This document shows, piece after piece, positions 1-13,348 of a stretch of 64,000 nt of DNA. Each line of letters starts with the position of its first letter. Positions within the stretch are counted from its first letter, which is position 1. Source of the DNA: Buxus sempervirens (taxonomy: Eukaryota; Streptophyta; Magnoliopsida; Buxales; Buxaceae); assembly GCA_947561395.2 (NCBI GenBank), contig OX387187.1, positions 43,755,253 through 43,819,252 on the forward strand, read 5' to 3'. The notes under the pieces were generated by a model. It ran no database searches. It was not told the DNA's origin and worked only from the letters and a program-made list of their open reading frames with translations. The translations under genes were made by a program, and so were the position numbers.

Positions 1-831
1 AGGAGTTCTGGGAAATTCACTTCCAATTATTTTGAGATATGTGATAAAATACAGCTTTTCATATTCTATCACTTTTAGCAATTATTTTGTGCCTTATGCT
101 GCTACAGTACACAATTCCCGTACTTGTGTGCCTATTTAAGAATACTAACTGGAATCACCAAATCTGTCATTGGATAATGAATTAAGCTTTCCTATAGGCA
201 GTTATGATTTCTAAATATTCAGATAGAAACTCAATAGCAGTTGAAGCAAGGCACTAAAATTTGTGTTTCACAAAAATTTCACAAGTTGCAAAAGGTTTCA
301 AGATGAGATTCAAGGGAGATACCAATTTGGAAAAACATGAAAAACAGAATGTTATCATTCTTGATGTCTATTTGAATCAATGCAGTATAAATTGACTCCA
401 TTATTCCAGCTTTAACATATTCAAATAATGTAGAACCTAATCCCAATAAACCAGAACAAAATTTATGTCTTCTTCATTCTAATATCGAAGGCAAACTGAT
501 ATAACTGAAATAAAAGAGAGGAAAAATTAGTATGTCATAAATGCGTTTCACAATGGATTAACAAAAGATACCACCCTAAGCTCTCAAAAAATATTCAACT
601 GTTATAACATGTATTGATATTACAATTGCAAAAGCAAAACACTAAATAAATCAGGTAACTAATTTAAAATAACATATAAAGCATCATGCTGTATTAAAAA
701 TAGTACTACCAGAATTCTAGCAAGATGGAAAATTAAAAATAAGTTCTGAGTAACTGAAACTTACCAAATAAAAAATAAAGAATATAGAAATTTTTTGGTA
801 ATAAAATTAGGAAATTGATCGTAACATATAC

Positions 832-3435
832 CAGGTAGTTTTCTTGGTTTTCTCAAAGGAACAAATTTTGCTCCAATATCAAGAGCGATAGGTGGGCCAA
901 ATATAAACCCTCGAGCTTCAATCCCTAACAAAATGAAAGTAATGTCATTTTTCAGAAAATGAAAAAGTAACAAAAATATTGCCCATCTTAACAATGTGGA
1001 TATCTTAGGATCAACTAAAGGAAATAGTAATAGAATACAGTGGTAAGATTCCAGCTGGAGGAAATAAAATCAAATTTTACAACCACAAAAAAAAAAAATT
1101 ACAGCTCATACAAATTCTATACTTGTATTCCACAACACCCAAGAACATAGTCTAAGCTATGATATCAATTGGGACGTATTTTATAAACAAGATTTGACAG
1201 GCAAATGACAGATCAACTAACACAACATATAATGATATAAAAAGACAATTTTGGTAGACTTGATCGTAGTTGTATTGCAAGCTGTGTAAAAATCATTAGA
1301 GATCATCAGACATCTTTTTTCCAGTAAAATATTCGGAAAACAACTAGGAACATCATATTTTACCATATTTTAAGAAATTAAAAAATATCAAAAGAAACAT
1401 TAAGCAAACGAATGGAAATATAAGGAAATAATATCCCCTGTTTCCAACCAGCAAGTCATTTTCTGAGCAGGGAGAGCTGCCACCTCCCTCCCTCCCAAAA
1501 GTCACTTTGGGAGGGAACTATATTTTCAACGGATAGCAGAACTGATCAGGGAGTGAAATTTCCACTAGTGGGCTATATTTTCAATGTATAGCAGAACTAG
1601 ATATGGATTATGATTAATCTAATCAAACATGTTGACATTATATATATCCGTGTGTGTGTGGTTCTTCTATACATTGAAAATATAGCACACTAGTGGAAGT
1701 TTCCCTCTCTCAGAATGATATGGTCAGGCAGACAGCATTCATATTATTGGCGATACGGTCTTTGCATCTCTTGATTACATGCACTCTTTTCATGCATCCT
1801 TTGATTCCCATTTTTCTTTTCTTTTTGTCTATATATATATATCTATATGTCAACATGTTCGACTAGATTAATCATAATCCATATCTAGTTCTGATATACA
1901 TTGAAAATATAGCCCACTAGTGGAAGTTTCACTCATCCATGATTTGGTAACAAGCTCATTTCTGAGTTTGACACAATGATCCTACATGTCTACATTGCTT
2001 TCTAGGCATGGAATTCATAAGTATCTCGCATCCATATCCTATAGAAGTATGTCACTGACAAGCTCATTCCTGAGTTTGATCAGATTATTACTATTCTCTA
2101 ATGCGTTAAATATAGAATATTAAATTAGATTTACTTAAATTATTCTATCTTCATAGGAATATAAAGATATGGATACTTTTAAATGTATTATTTTATCACG
2201 TTGTTCTCCAACTAGTGATGTTAATCGATAATCTTCTCTACAATTATGTCATCAGATATTCAACAATCTAAGCACAAGGTGTACATAACAGCTCACAAAT
2301 AAATAGGGATGCTTGAAATGCTTATGTGACACCGACAGCCTTAACTTGATTAAATATCCAGAATTGTTTTAAAATTTCAATAGCAAATCAGAAAATAATG
2401 AGAAGAAACCAAGAATGTAGAAAGCTCCAAATGTAAAACTAAACAAGTGAATCAAATAATGAAATCCATCGCTAACTGTCTTCCCAGCAATAATTCATCT
2501 TTTGAAGTACCTAGCATCACTCAAATCTAAACAGAAAATAATGGATAAGAGAAAAGTGGAAGAAAGTCTATAAACAAAGTCATCCAACAGTGCAGTGGGA
2601 ATTGCACACTTAATGGAGCCAAATTCGGCCACAGAAGAACTCCATATCAGATGGGCCCACCCCTTACAAGGTGGGAAACAACAATCCACCACCAAACATG
2701 CAAATAGGATCACAGCAAAAGAGTATTGTGAGCCGTTCAACTCTTCACAGCTAATACTCGATAACACTCCCCACTAACAGAACTCCATAGTCAAAATATA
2801 ATCACTCAAAATCACATTCGCCGCTAAAAAAATGTCCCTTAAAAATATTCAAAAAGGCAACCATAAAGTTCCTCAGTGGCAGTGATGAAAAGAAAGAAAT
2901 ATTTTCTGTTACTCTTAATTTGCTTTCTTCAAAATAATGGACCCACCACCCGTATGAATCGAAAGTAAATAAATATGCTTTATTGTAACTGAATCTACTC
3001 AGCCATCACCAATAAAGTCTAACTACTCAGGGGAAGAGAGAGAAAGAGCGTAGGTCCCGACCTGCAACTACCGTTATGTTCTTTCCTTTGTATCGCTCGA
3101 CGAACAAATCGACCGTGTCTTTGAACGCCTTCGGATCAAGTAGCAGAGTTGTGATGTCTTGAAACATAATCCCTACCATTGCAGAAAACAAAAACACATA
3201 AACAGAATGGCGAAAAAAGCTTTCCACTGCATTGACAGATAAACTAAACGGAGAACATGATTCATGTAAAAGAAAATAAAAGAAAACAAAGAAACTTGCA
3301 TTTCGACATTTTTCTTTTCTTGTGATTAAAAGAGAAATGTAGGTTTAAACAACCTGGTTTGGGAAAATCAGGAACGACTCGTATTCTTTCTTTGATGCCA
3401 TGGATTCGATGATCTTCACCCTTGCCAGCAGACAT
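832..3435 (-). CDS. APT1: Adenine phosphoribosyltransferase, first three coding exons (3' part outside window)
   Basis: APT salvages adenine with PRPP to give AMP; plant forms also convert cytokinin bases to nucleotides. Coding exons on the minus strand are 3435-3354 ([14 protein letters not shown]..., start ATG at 3435), 3172-3062 ([13 protein letters not shown]...) and 924-832 ([20 protein letters not shown]...KLPG). All three junctions are phase 1 with GT-AG borders, and the joined frame stays open. The sequence matches plant APT from VVPDFPKPG through GIEARGF and PLRKP. The PRPP-binding loop (VIDDLIATGG-type) and the C-terminus would lie in exons to the left of base 1, so the gene is cut by the window. 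Intron 2 is large (925-3061) and holds an inverted-repeat element. The first 831 bases look like intron 3; I found no further exon there. Family is certain; the gene symbol is by homology. Confidence 0.93.
1551..1934. mobile_element. Inverted-repeat (MITE-like) element in APT intron 2
   Basis: Two arms of about 90 bases, 1551-1645 and 1845-1934, are near-perfect reverse complements. The arms contain CACTAGTGGGCTATATTTTC followed by an ATGGATTATGATTAATCTA block. A third partial copy (1660-1705) and a fourth degenerate copy (1503-1540) of the arm lie in or beside it, so the locus is a composite fold-back. The CACTA start would suit the CACTA superfamily, but no clean 3-bp target duplication is visible, so the class is open. 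Confidence 0.65.
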
Positions 3436-4724
3436 TGCAGACGAAACAGAGCAGAACAAGAAAGTGCTCTCTCGCTCTCTCCGCGCCTTTCCGGCTACGT
3501 TGAGTGGTTTCAACTTTCAACAGTTCTTCTCTGCAACACAGAATCCAGAGCGCGAAAACGGAGAAAGCTCAGTTTGGAAAAGAGAGGGAAGAGACCATGG
3601 AGAGAGAAAGAGAGAGCGACTGGAGAGGGTAAAGAAGGAAAAGCATTCTATTTATAGAGAGAGAGAGTTTTTGGTGAGAGCTCTCTGCACGAGGAGAGAG
3701 GAGGAGAGAGATGAAATCGCCTCGAGGATGTAAGAGGATCGGTAAAATCGGGGATTACGATCCTCTCTCTCTCTAGCATGCCTTTCCTTTCCTGCTGTGT
3801 GGGGTTTGGCGCGCATCGTGTAACTTTAAAGGACCACTATGCTCATGCCTTCTTTAAAATTCCGAATATATCCCCATCCATGAAAGAGGAAATCTTGCCG
3901 TGCGTTTTATCGGGTCGGGTAAAAAAGAGGGAGTGGCCCACGAATCCGCGATGGAAAAGGGCCTTTTTATCAGAATTGAGAGGACAGCATGATTGCTTTG
4001 CTACGGTCTCAATTACACTCTCATGGGGAGTATGATTGTTAATGGACCCTTTCCTTACTTCATAAATTTGGACCATTCGATTGGTGGGACCAGCTGTTGG
4101 CTTTGATGAGGCCTAAATCTTGTTTTGAGGATCTCAGGCCTGTCTGTACCGGGAACCGGACAAGGCCCCATTTGGACTGTACCCTTTAATGCCTTTGGAT
4201 TCAAGCGAAGAGAGAACATGTTTTCATTAGCATCAAGCTAAGTTGGTTGTGACATTTTTTATTGGGTTCAGGTAGTTGGGATGGATTGATGAGAAGTTGA
4301 TCAACTAGCCAAACCGTAAATCATTGCAACAGTAGAAGGTTATCCTAAGGTATTTTATTAAAGGAGATAGAATCCAAGTATGAACTACAATATCAACTAA
4401 AATGCACATGAATTGGCAGCCAATCAAAGTTTTCAATGTTCTTTAATCTGTAATAATAAACGTGTAACGTCAATGAGAGTGAAGAGTGATACTCTTTCTA
4501 TGGCCCATAGGTTTCAGGACAAAAGAGGAGGACTGCCATCACATAATCACTCCTAATTATCAACCCCATTCCTTATATATATTGATCGATACACATATAT
4601 GACATAAGTGTATGAGTGTGCATGCGTGTGGAAATGGCCATTTCTACCCCAAGCTTATAATTGGACATCACCCTCATGCATGACGATGTTATCTAGCCAT
4701 CTCCGTAGAAGAAATCATCTATTA
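3436..4724. other. APT 5' UTR/promoter and spacer to the WRKY gene
   Basis: Upstream of the APT start codon lies purine/pyrimidine-rich DNA with GA/CT runs (3590-3780), typical of a plant core promoter and leader. The rest up to 4724 is low-complexity spacer. The open frames here are short and match nothing I recognise. Confidence 0.4.
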
Positions 4725-4905
4725 CCTTTCCCTGAAACGGCCCCTGATGCGATCATGAGATGCTATCATGTGAAGCATCTCACGGTTAGTGTTTTGTCAT
4801 GTGAATCCCACTCGAAAACATTTAAAACAGTGAAAAAACACTGACAGTGAGATGCTCCACATGGGAGCATCTCACGGTCGTATCAGGGATCGTTTCAGGG
4901 AAAGG
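4725..4905. mobile_element. MITE with ~60-bp terminal inverted repeats
   Basis: The left end CCTTTCCCTGAAACG...CCCTGATGCG...GAGATGCT is mirrored by the right end when read on the minus strand (CCTTTCCCTGAAACGATCCC...GAGATGCT). The element is 181 bases with inner GAGATGCT/AGCATCTC repeats. No clear target duplication is seen. A related, interrupted copy flanks the element at 16735-17968. Confidence 0.65.
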
Positions 4906-5282
4906 AGACAGACGATTTCATTCGTCACAATTAGCCTTTGCAATCCCCATTGATGTTGGATTGATGAGGTAAGAGTCTACAGCCCAGAGAGACAATGCCG
5001 TAGTCAATTCTAAAAATAAAACAAAAGAAAAGGATTCTAGGACATTTGATTCAGTCCGAGACTTTTATTTTTATTTTTTTCCCTTCTCTTAACAAATTAC
5101 TGGTGTCTTCCTTACAGAATGCATAGCAGCAAAACATGTACTTAATGAGAATTTTCTCCACATGAATGGCAGGTTACGTGTTCTGCAAGTGCTGATTCCC
5201 ACAAAAGCGGGAATTAAGAAATGCTGAATTAGCCTGTCATGAAAGGAGATAAGGACATGCCTCACTGGATGCAACCTAAGGT

Positions 5283-8200
5283 TCAGTTTATGGTGTTTGG
5301 TGCCGCCAATGCAATTGCAAGGTGGTTGTGGGTACCTTGGTATGTCACAACAAGCAGGGTAGGGTCCTTCTGACATCTTTCTACATGCTTCCTTGCAGGA
5401 CATCCCCTTATGCTGCTGCATCTGTAATAACTCCTGTAAAGTGAAGCATGAATTTTACATCATCACTGTTATCAGTTGTTAAAGCTAACTCAAGCACAAT
5501 CATTTACAATGACATCAAGAGAGGATACATTCAGTGATTTCAAAATTCAATTAGAATGGGATAAGGGATTGAACTAATATCAAAATCCCATCACACTCTT
5601 TCAGGCCTTTCAACCAAACAATTTGACCTCACAGGCTACTTCTGCTGAAGCACCAAGTTTTCTTGAAAATTCTACCTAAAATTTCTGATAAATAAAGGTA
5701 GAATGCCTATTGGAATTTTTATAAGAATCCATTTGATTCAATCCCCACCACTTTCTTCAGTCTGATAATCAAACACCAACTTTACATTCTCCATTTGTGG
5801 CCAATAAGTTACATGAGAAGTCAAGAGTATCAAGTCAGGGTGGAGAATGCAAAAAAGACATCCTTTCCACCGCTTTTTGTAGTTACTCAGCAGGGAACTT
5901 GAGCGTACATTTTGACAGATCCTGTGAAGGAGATCAACCATGCAAAACAAATTAACCTGATTAAATGCATACTTCTGTATGGACACTTGACTGTATCATT
6001 CTTCGGAAAGAAAAGCAAATCAGAACAACCAGATCAGGCCGGCCAAAAGAATTACTTGATGGGAACCATCCGGAGAAGATTCCCAGATTCCATAGTTATG
6101 TGAAGTGTTGACCACATTTATGCAGATAAAGATGGTTCTTCCACTGCCTTGCCTGTTGCATTCCTTAACACAAAGCAATCTTTCGGGTACCAAAAACAAT
6201 CACACTGATACCTAAATATGAGAAGATCCAGCAATTCTCAATTTATACGTGGATTCATCCACAGTTAATTTCAGAAAGCGGCAACTTGTAGCATAATTCT
6301 CACAAATAACTTACATAGGTACTTAATGGATCATGGTATACACTTAAATAAGAAAAAGTTGACTTCTTTTTTTTTTCAAGGTAAAATTTTTTCCATGGGA
6401 ATACAAATAAATTTAAACCATCTTGTCTATGCAGAACAAATAATTCTATCGGTAGAATTGCTCGACTTGAAGAAATGAAGTGACCCATTGAAGCAGGTTT
6501 ATAACATAGCTATGTTTCCTTTTTCAGATCAATGCAGAAGGATAGGAAGGACCAGGATAAATATCCATACCTTGGATGTGGAGACCCTTTAATAGGCTTT
6601 TGCCCATATTTCCTCCAGGAGAAATTATCAGGAGGTATGTCTGCTACTTTGTCACTTGGAGCAGGGACTTTAATCATTCTTTTTATCTTCAATTTCCTAC
6701 TAATGGCGAGAAAAAGAAACGAGCTAATTGCAAATTGGATAATAACAGAGCTATCGTGCAACTTACAACATTCTGTAAAATAAATGATATAAGAATCAGA
6801 AGAAGAAAACTATAAGAAATTTATCACTTCAACATGTGACCTGGTTATCTTCTACTCCAATATGAGTTGCAGACGTCCCAAGTCATAATTGCCATTTTAA
6901 CGTTTGATCATCACAAAACACCACTGACAATATATTGAATCACATAAATGCACACCAGCAACCCAGCAGAAAAAATGTTACTTGCAATAGCTTAAAACTG
7001 CTTCACAAGTTTAAACTAGAGTTTGAAATAACAACTTTAGAATCTATCATCTTGAAGAAGCTTGCCAAGAAAAACTAGAAAGTGGAAAAGTTTACATAGA
7101 GTAGATTAAAACCATTTCATAAGCTTAAATAAGAGTTTGATAAACAACTCTAGAATCTATCATCTTGAAGAAGATTTCCAGGAAAAACTAAAAAGACACC
7201 CATCCTGATTATTTATGATGGGTCTGTTTTCGATTTTGGGGGGTTTTCTGGTTTTTGTGAAGTGAGGGTTTGCTGTGTGCGGGAGAGTACTCTAAATTTC
7301 TTTTGTTGATTTAATGGAGTCTTACTCATCTTCTCCACCCTTTGTAGGCTCAATAGCCAAACCACGTAAATCAAAGTCTTTTGTGTCCTTGTGTTTGTCT
7401 ATCTCGTTTGTTAGTTTCTCAGCAAACACAAATCAAACCTTTGCTCAGAAGATGACAGGGAATATTTCAGAGGAAAGTACCAACCAATGCAGATTGAATA
7501 ACAACAACCACTCTGGTACAAGAATAGGCGAAAGAACCAGAAAAATACTGAGAAAAGGGAAAAAAAATTTACAGCGACCGTTAGATAGGATTTTTAAAAC
7601 AAACACTAACCTTCGCTTTGGGTAGCGACATCCTCTTGCTCCAGTTGAGTTCAGCAATCTTGTACTTGCCTCTTCACTTATCGTTCCACAGTTTCTTTCC
7701 GAAGTTAACACAGAATAATTGTCGCCAGAGATTAGAATTTTGGATTTTGACTCATGAATGATCTGGTTATCCACTCTATTTCCAGCCATAATGAATGAAG
7801 AGGCGAAAGAGTGTGCCGAAGAATGGGTACTGTTAATTTCAGTATAGCAGTGGCGTAGCGCTGGAATCTGGATTGGACTATAAAATTTGAAACTGTTGGT
7901 GGGCATTAAAACAGGTGTTCTCTGAAGATGATTGAGCTTCACCATTTTTGAGGGTGGAGGAATACAGGAACTGAATGTTTCAGGTGAAATATTGGGATAG
8001 TCCACCAAATTTCTGGGGTTGAAGTTTGTGAAGTTTGGCACGGGACCCTTCTTGATTCTCTTGCAGTTCAATAACTTTGACTCATCAAGGAGGGAAATCA
8101 GTTTTCTGAATTCAGTTACAGCATCATCAGTGATCAAGCTCATTTCCTGGATACTTCTAACCTGAACTTGACCAGAAATACAGTTAAGCAAGTGGTCTGC

Positions 8201-8287
8201 ATATCTGAAGCTGCTTTGAGCAGCTTCATGGACTTTTGAATCCCATGTTGGTAACACAGAAACACAGCTACGAGATGCTTCCTTCAT
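5283..8287 (-). CDS. WRKY transcription factor, group IId-like
   Basis: Three exons: 8287-7611, 6696-6571 and 5433-5283, with phase-2 junctions, giving 317 aa. It is a DNA-binding protein predicted to recognise W-box (TTGAC) promoters in the nucleus. Residues 253-259 are WRKYGQK. The zinc finger is C273-x5-C279-x23-H303-x-H305, a group II spacing. The domain is interrupted exactly at the conserved Arg268 intron. The N-terminus carries the HEAAQ element (20-24) and a [11 protein letters not shown] stretch (57-67), matching the calmodulin-binding C-motif region of group IId. A basic CRYPKRRK segment precedes the domain. Oddities: after HPR it reads SYYRCSS, where IId proteins usually have GYYKCSS, and the protein ends only 12 residues after the last His. 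The start at 8287 is the first Met of the open frame; an upstream exon is not excluded. Confidence 0.92.
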
Positions 8288-9700
8288 GGTGTAAATGGAA
8301 GATAAAGTACAGTTTCAACTGAGCAACATAAATACCTGATAACAACTCAAAGGGGAGGTAACAGAATTCCAAACAACTCTCCAGGACCAAACAACAGTGT
8401 AAAGCCATCTTTATCAGTTGAGTGTGATCTCTCTTATTAATTAAAGCAGCCATTATATCGCTATTTGCCAACTGCTACATATAACAAACCAGAGAACAAT
8501 TCATAATCTGCTAATTCTGGGAATCAACGGATTAGACAAAAGCCATCTAAGGAGATTTGTTTTCATTTACAGAATGGACTACAACTACCACCCGCCACCT
8601 TATATGCGAAGGTGCCTTCTTCATACCTCGCTCCATCCAAAGTTCGATTGAATTATAATATGAAATTCTTCCAAATGAAGACGATTTAGGCTCCACTTAG
8701 AAAGAGGGAAGACAAGGAATAGAACTTAAGACAAATAAGCCGAGAATTTTGGCGTAGAAAGGAAGGAGAGTGGTTGCATTCCATGTGTAATTTTGTGTTA
8801 TATAATTCCGTTATAAACTAACATGTAGTTTAATAACATTAGTCGTTAGATGATAAAAGCTCCGGTAAAACCAAAGAAAGGGTGCCCCTTGGTTTTTTAT
8901 TAAATGAACATTATTTAATCAACTGCCATGTCACACAAGTAGATGACCCAGAAAGGAGTGCCACATCATCATGACAAATCAGCTAAATGGGTAACAATTT
9001 TACACTTCTGTTGTCAGTTTTTCCATTTTCCTACCATACTGTCATAAAAAAGCCCATGAAACACAGCCCATCAAAATGGGCACCAATCAAATTATCCATA
9101 ATAATTTTTATCACACCACTTATTAATCTCTTATTTTTTTTTTGGTAGTGACTTATTAATCTCTTATTACCAAGAATCCTTTGTTAACTGGGCTTTAATG
9201 GCAGTTGTCAGTTCGCTTCAACCTTCCACATGAAATGTAGAGAACAAAACTTACGAGAACATCTGTTAAGATCCCAATTTTCTCTTCTAGGAAGAAACCC
9301 CATAAAGTTTCAGTGAATCAGACTTTGGTGTCCAATGATCAAAAGCCACCTGAAAAATCCAGCACTCTTTACTGACTAATCTGATGAGCAAAGATGCTGA
9401 TTAATTTAGATTTACTCATGTACAGCAACAGAAATCAATTTACATGGTCCTCAACCTCTGATCAGTATCCAAGTTCTATTCTGAATTTCTAATTCAAAGA
9501 GATGAAAGCAAAAGAGAAAAAAAGCATGACCTTTTGTGGCATGACTTCAAGATCAAGAATGATTAATTGACAGATGAAAGCATGTCGTTAGCAGATACAT
9601 TATACAAAATCCGTGAATATGAACTAGTAATTATTTCTGGCAAATCAAACAAGCCATCCAAGTAGTTCAGATACATTGTGTTGCCAACTTGTAGTAAAAC
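8288..9700. other. Spacer between WRKY promoter and DUF863 gene 3' end
   Basis: AT-rich, without a recognisable gene or strong repeat. The part near 8290-8800 should contain the WRKY leader and promoter; the part near 9200-9700 should hold the 3' UTR of the DUF863 gene. Confidence 0.4.
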
Positions 9701-12700
9701 TCATGCATAATATCGTCGACCAACATAATTAAGTCTTGACCTTCTGCCCCTCACTGGTGAACACCAAGTCTCTCCATCAACATTTCTGGATCGGTTCTTC
9801 CTGGACTCCATTGATTTAATAATTTCCCCCATAACAAGCATGTCTTCAAAAATTTCATGCCTGGAAAGAGACATCAAACCAGGCAATACGTCTCTCTGGA
9901 AATCTTTGAGCCTCCTCCCCCTTTTCAACCTAAATATGCACTCCTTTTTCTCTGTTTCATTTATGTCCATGGGTATCGACGACACATCAAAGTCACCCAC
10001 ACTGCTTTCTGTTAGCCTCAACACAATTGACTCATAAGAATCTGAAGAACACTCAGGCAGCTCACTCTCTTTGTTTTCCAACTCGTTTGAATCAGTCTTT
10101 GAAACACACCCTTTGGAAGATTCTAAACTTTCTAAAGAAATGAGCATGAGAGACTCAGCTGCCCTTTCAACCAATATTTCCATTCCAAATGCCTCTTCTG
10201 CACCATTTTGACTCTGATATTTCAAATCGGTGAGTTCAAATGATTCCAGCTTTGCACCACTGCTATAGCCAGTTTCCTCAACAGGGTCCTGCTCACCCGG
10301 GCGAGTTTCTGTAGCTTGAGACCCCAACTGAGTAGTAACTGAGTCCTCAAAGCCAGAAAGATTCCCCTCTGCCAATTTGTATCTATCTTCTTTTCCAGAT
10401 TTGAAGTCCTCTATACTGCTTGAATTGTTGGTCACACAACTGGTCTTTCTTGCTGCAAATGATTCTTTGCAGTATCCACTTTCAGCCACATCACATTGAA
10501 AGGGACTTGAAGATACTGTATCTTCTTCACTCTTTTTACACATAACTTTTCTAGTTTGTACATCTTCAGTTTGGGTCAAGTCAACACTACCCAATGATGC
10601 GTGGAAAACATTACCTACTATGTTTGAAATGGGACTTGAAGCTGAATTACCAACTTCATTATCCTCAGATGAAACACCATTTGGCAGTCCCAATGACAAG
10701 TACACACTAGGCTTGCATTGTTTGACATTCCTGTAGCCAAAGTCTTCACAGAGTTCAGCATCATCCACTGGCAGAGACTCAAGATCTATACGACCCAGTT
10801 CACTCTGACTATTTCCTCCAACCACTGCACATCGAGGCCAGGTTTGCATCCTACAATCTGTCAAAGAAGAAGATGCAACATTATCCTTTTGAGGCCTAAC
10901 AGAAGTGTCGTCTGAGTCAGTGCTTAATTTTTTCCAGCAAGCTGCAACATCCCAACTCCTTTTGTGGGAGTAGTTAGTGAATGCCTCAACAAAAACTGGT
11001 GACCTAGCAGTTGGAGGATGGATCACTGATGGATTATCTGAAAAACAGGACAATTCCTTGTGTTGAATTCCATTAGAGTCCACATGAGCTGCATTGCATA
11101 AAGAAGATTCTTGCTTGCTGGTGACAAGACTAACAGGTGGCCTACTAGCACGGCATTCAATGAATCCTGCAGAAACAGCATCAAAGACAGAAATGCATTA
11201 CAACTAACGTTACACTTCATAAAATAATGAAGCCCTGGTTAAGGTTAAGATTCCACAAACATGTCCTTGTGCTATCCTTTAAGCTTTGTTGAAAATGTAG
11301 GATATCAAATAAGTCTTCCGTGATGTATGAGAGAGTAAGACCACAGTAATTGTTAAGGTTAGAATTAGCATGCCATTTCTATAATAAGTCCAGAATGAAA
11401 AACTCACCTGTATCTACATTGACAGACTTCCGCATTTTGCAACATTCATTGTAGTCTACATGGGAGCAACAAGCAAACGGCCCTTGACTTACGTCTTTTG
11501 GCATTTTTCCTGAAAAGCTCGATTCAGATAAGACAGGAATTTGCACCCCATGCTTATCTCCAGAATAGTTAGTTGAAGCTTCAAACGTGAGAGAAGAGAC
11601 TGATCCAGCAGTCCTCTTCGATGAACTTTCAACGGATTGTTCTAAATCAATAACATCTGTTATACCCAAAGAAGTCTCCTTGTTGTACCAAGTTCTACCA
11701 CAATCTACTTGCTTACTTTTGCCCTCTTCAGTATTCAAGGAAAGTTTTACCTCCTCTGGTTCAGAAACATGAATGCTGGTGGGAAATTTTTTTGGTTCTT
11801 CGCGTACTTTGGGAGATGACAAAAAATTCCTGCTCTCAGGAAGCTCGGTACTAACACAACTGATGTACATATCTGCAGGAAGTTGCAGGTCAATAGCTCT
11901 TTCTTGAAGCCTAGAGCAGGTTCCTTTGTGCTGCAGTGATGAGTTCTGATTGAACATTTGCATTGAACCCACCTGTAAACCATTCTTTTGTGGATTAAAA
12001 AAATTCACAGAACCACAAATAATCATCATTTGCAAAAAATAAAAAATAAAAATAAAAATAAATGTTGGGCCCGAAATGATAAGAATCATCCCCCCTGGTC
12101 TCTGCTGCAGACATGCATACAAGGAAGTAGACTGGGATGTCGTCCTATGGTTCTACAATGAGTTCAAATTTTTTTACTATCAAGTTTGCTTCATTTTTAA
12201 TAAGCTAAAGTAAAACATACTGCAGAAAACATGCATAATACACCATTATTCATTTAATAGAGTTTGATAGTTGGCTCACGACATCTCCTCCAGGCCTGTG
12301 ATAGATGCTTGGTTCTATAAGCCCAGTGTATGCAGCATCAGTATGCTTGATGCAGAGAGGATGGTTTCTTACTTCTCCATGGCCTACATGTAGTATTGAT
12401 GTGAATAAATTGGTTGAATCGGCTAGCTTTATTTACCATGGACAATGTGAAAAAGGTTTTCTCTTCTGCCAGTGCCTGTTTACGTGATGGCAGCAAGGTT
12501 GACTGAGCAGTTTCTCTCCATGATGTACATTGGTCAAGCTGTTTCCATTTGACTTCCTCCATTAAGGTCTTCTGTATTTTGTACAAACGGTGAAGTTCAT
12601 GGACCTGCAGAACAATAGTAATCAGATACCCATAAATTAATTAAATGAAAAGGTATTCTGGTCACTAGGATTTCCTGATCAGGGTTTTAAATCTCGGCCT

Positions 12701-13348
12701 ATACCTGTACTTACCTGTACTGGCCGACCCCGGTACCACAAAATACTGGTAAATACCAGAATTTAGTGTAACTACCGGCCGGTAATTGCCCATACCAGCC
12801 TTCCAGATTTAAAAAGCCTGTTCATGATTCTCCTTTAAAGCAGTCCAACCAGTCTAGAAAGAGGACAGCTCAAAATACAAAGCACATATTTTATACTTTC
12901 TCATATTTTATCTTGAACAAAAGGTTAAGTTGGTTAACAATTAACAGACATGATAGTCAGGCATGGACACGAGGAAGGTTGCACCAACAATCAAATTGTA
13001 AAGTTGGCCTACAGGCATACCACATCTACACATGAATGTATGCCTTTGCCCATCAAAGACAAACAAGTCTGGACTTTAACAACACTACATGTATGCTTCA
13101 AGTGAGACCCGGATAGAAAGTCCTCCTACCTGCGTCCTAAATATGGCCTCATGGTTGAGTATTTTCTGCTTTACAATCTCTTTAAGCGAATCAGTATATC
13201 TCTGCACAGAACTTGGATTAACATCATCTATTGTAAGCATGCTGTCTAATTGAGACTCAAGCAAAGTATCAGCCCTCAGATCAGATCTTTCTTCCTTTGG
13301 CGTTGCTGAAGTGTTCCACAATCTTTCAACAAGTACTTTAACCCCCAT
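9701..13348 (-). CDS. DUF863 plant-specific protein
   Basis: Four coding exons: 13348-13130, 12604-12437, 11972-11408 and 11166-9701 (stop TGA at 9701), 805 aa in one frame. The family (Pfam DUF863) is plant-specific with no established biochemical role. Diagnostic parts are the N-terminal helix LNHEAIFRTQ|VHELHRLYKIQKTL (about 63-88) that spans the first coding intron, the ERAIDLQLPADMYI motif, SHKRSWDVAACWKKL, and the C-terminal block RGRRLKDFQRDVLPGLMSLSRHE followed by VRGRRSRLNYVGRRYY at the very end. The middle is serine-rich and low in order. The end of exon 2 is the weakest border: I used ATG|GTAAAT at 12437 because it keeps phase 0, but AGA|AGTAAG nearby at about 12380 is an alternative donor. 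The ATG at 13348 sits just inside an acceptor, so the leader is spliced. Confidence 0.88.
12680..12820. mobile_element. Small MITE in DUF863 intron
   Basis: The left end CAGGGTTTTAAATCTCGG is mirrored at the right end (CAGGCTTTTTAAATCTGG on the minus strand). The core contains GGCCGGTA and TACCGG repeats. It is 141 bases and lies in the intron after the first coding exon. No clear target duplication. Confidence 0.5.

Noticed and set aside
5089-5421. 110-codon frame beginning [16 protein letters not shown]
   Set aside because: Out-of-frame reading of WRKY exon 3; the true frame gives [16 protein letters not shown] and ends in a stop at 5283.
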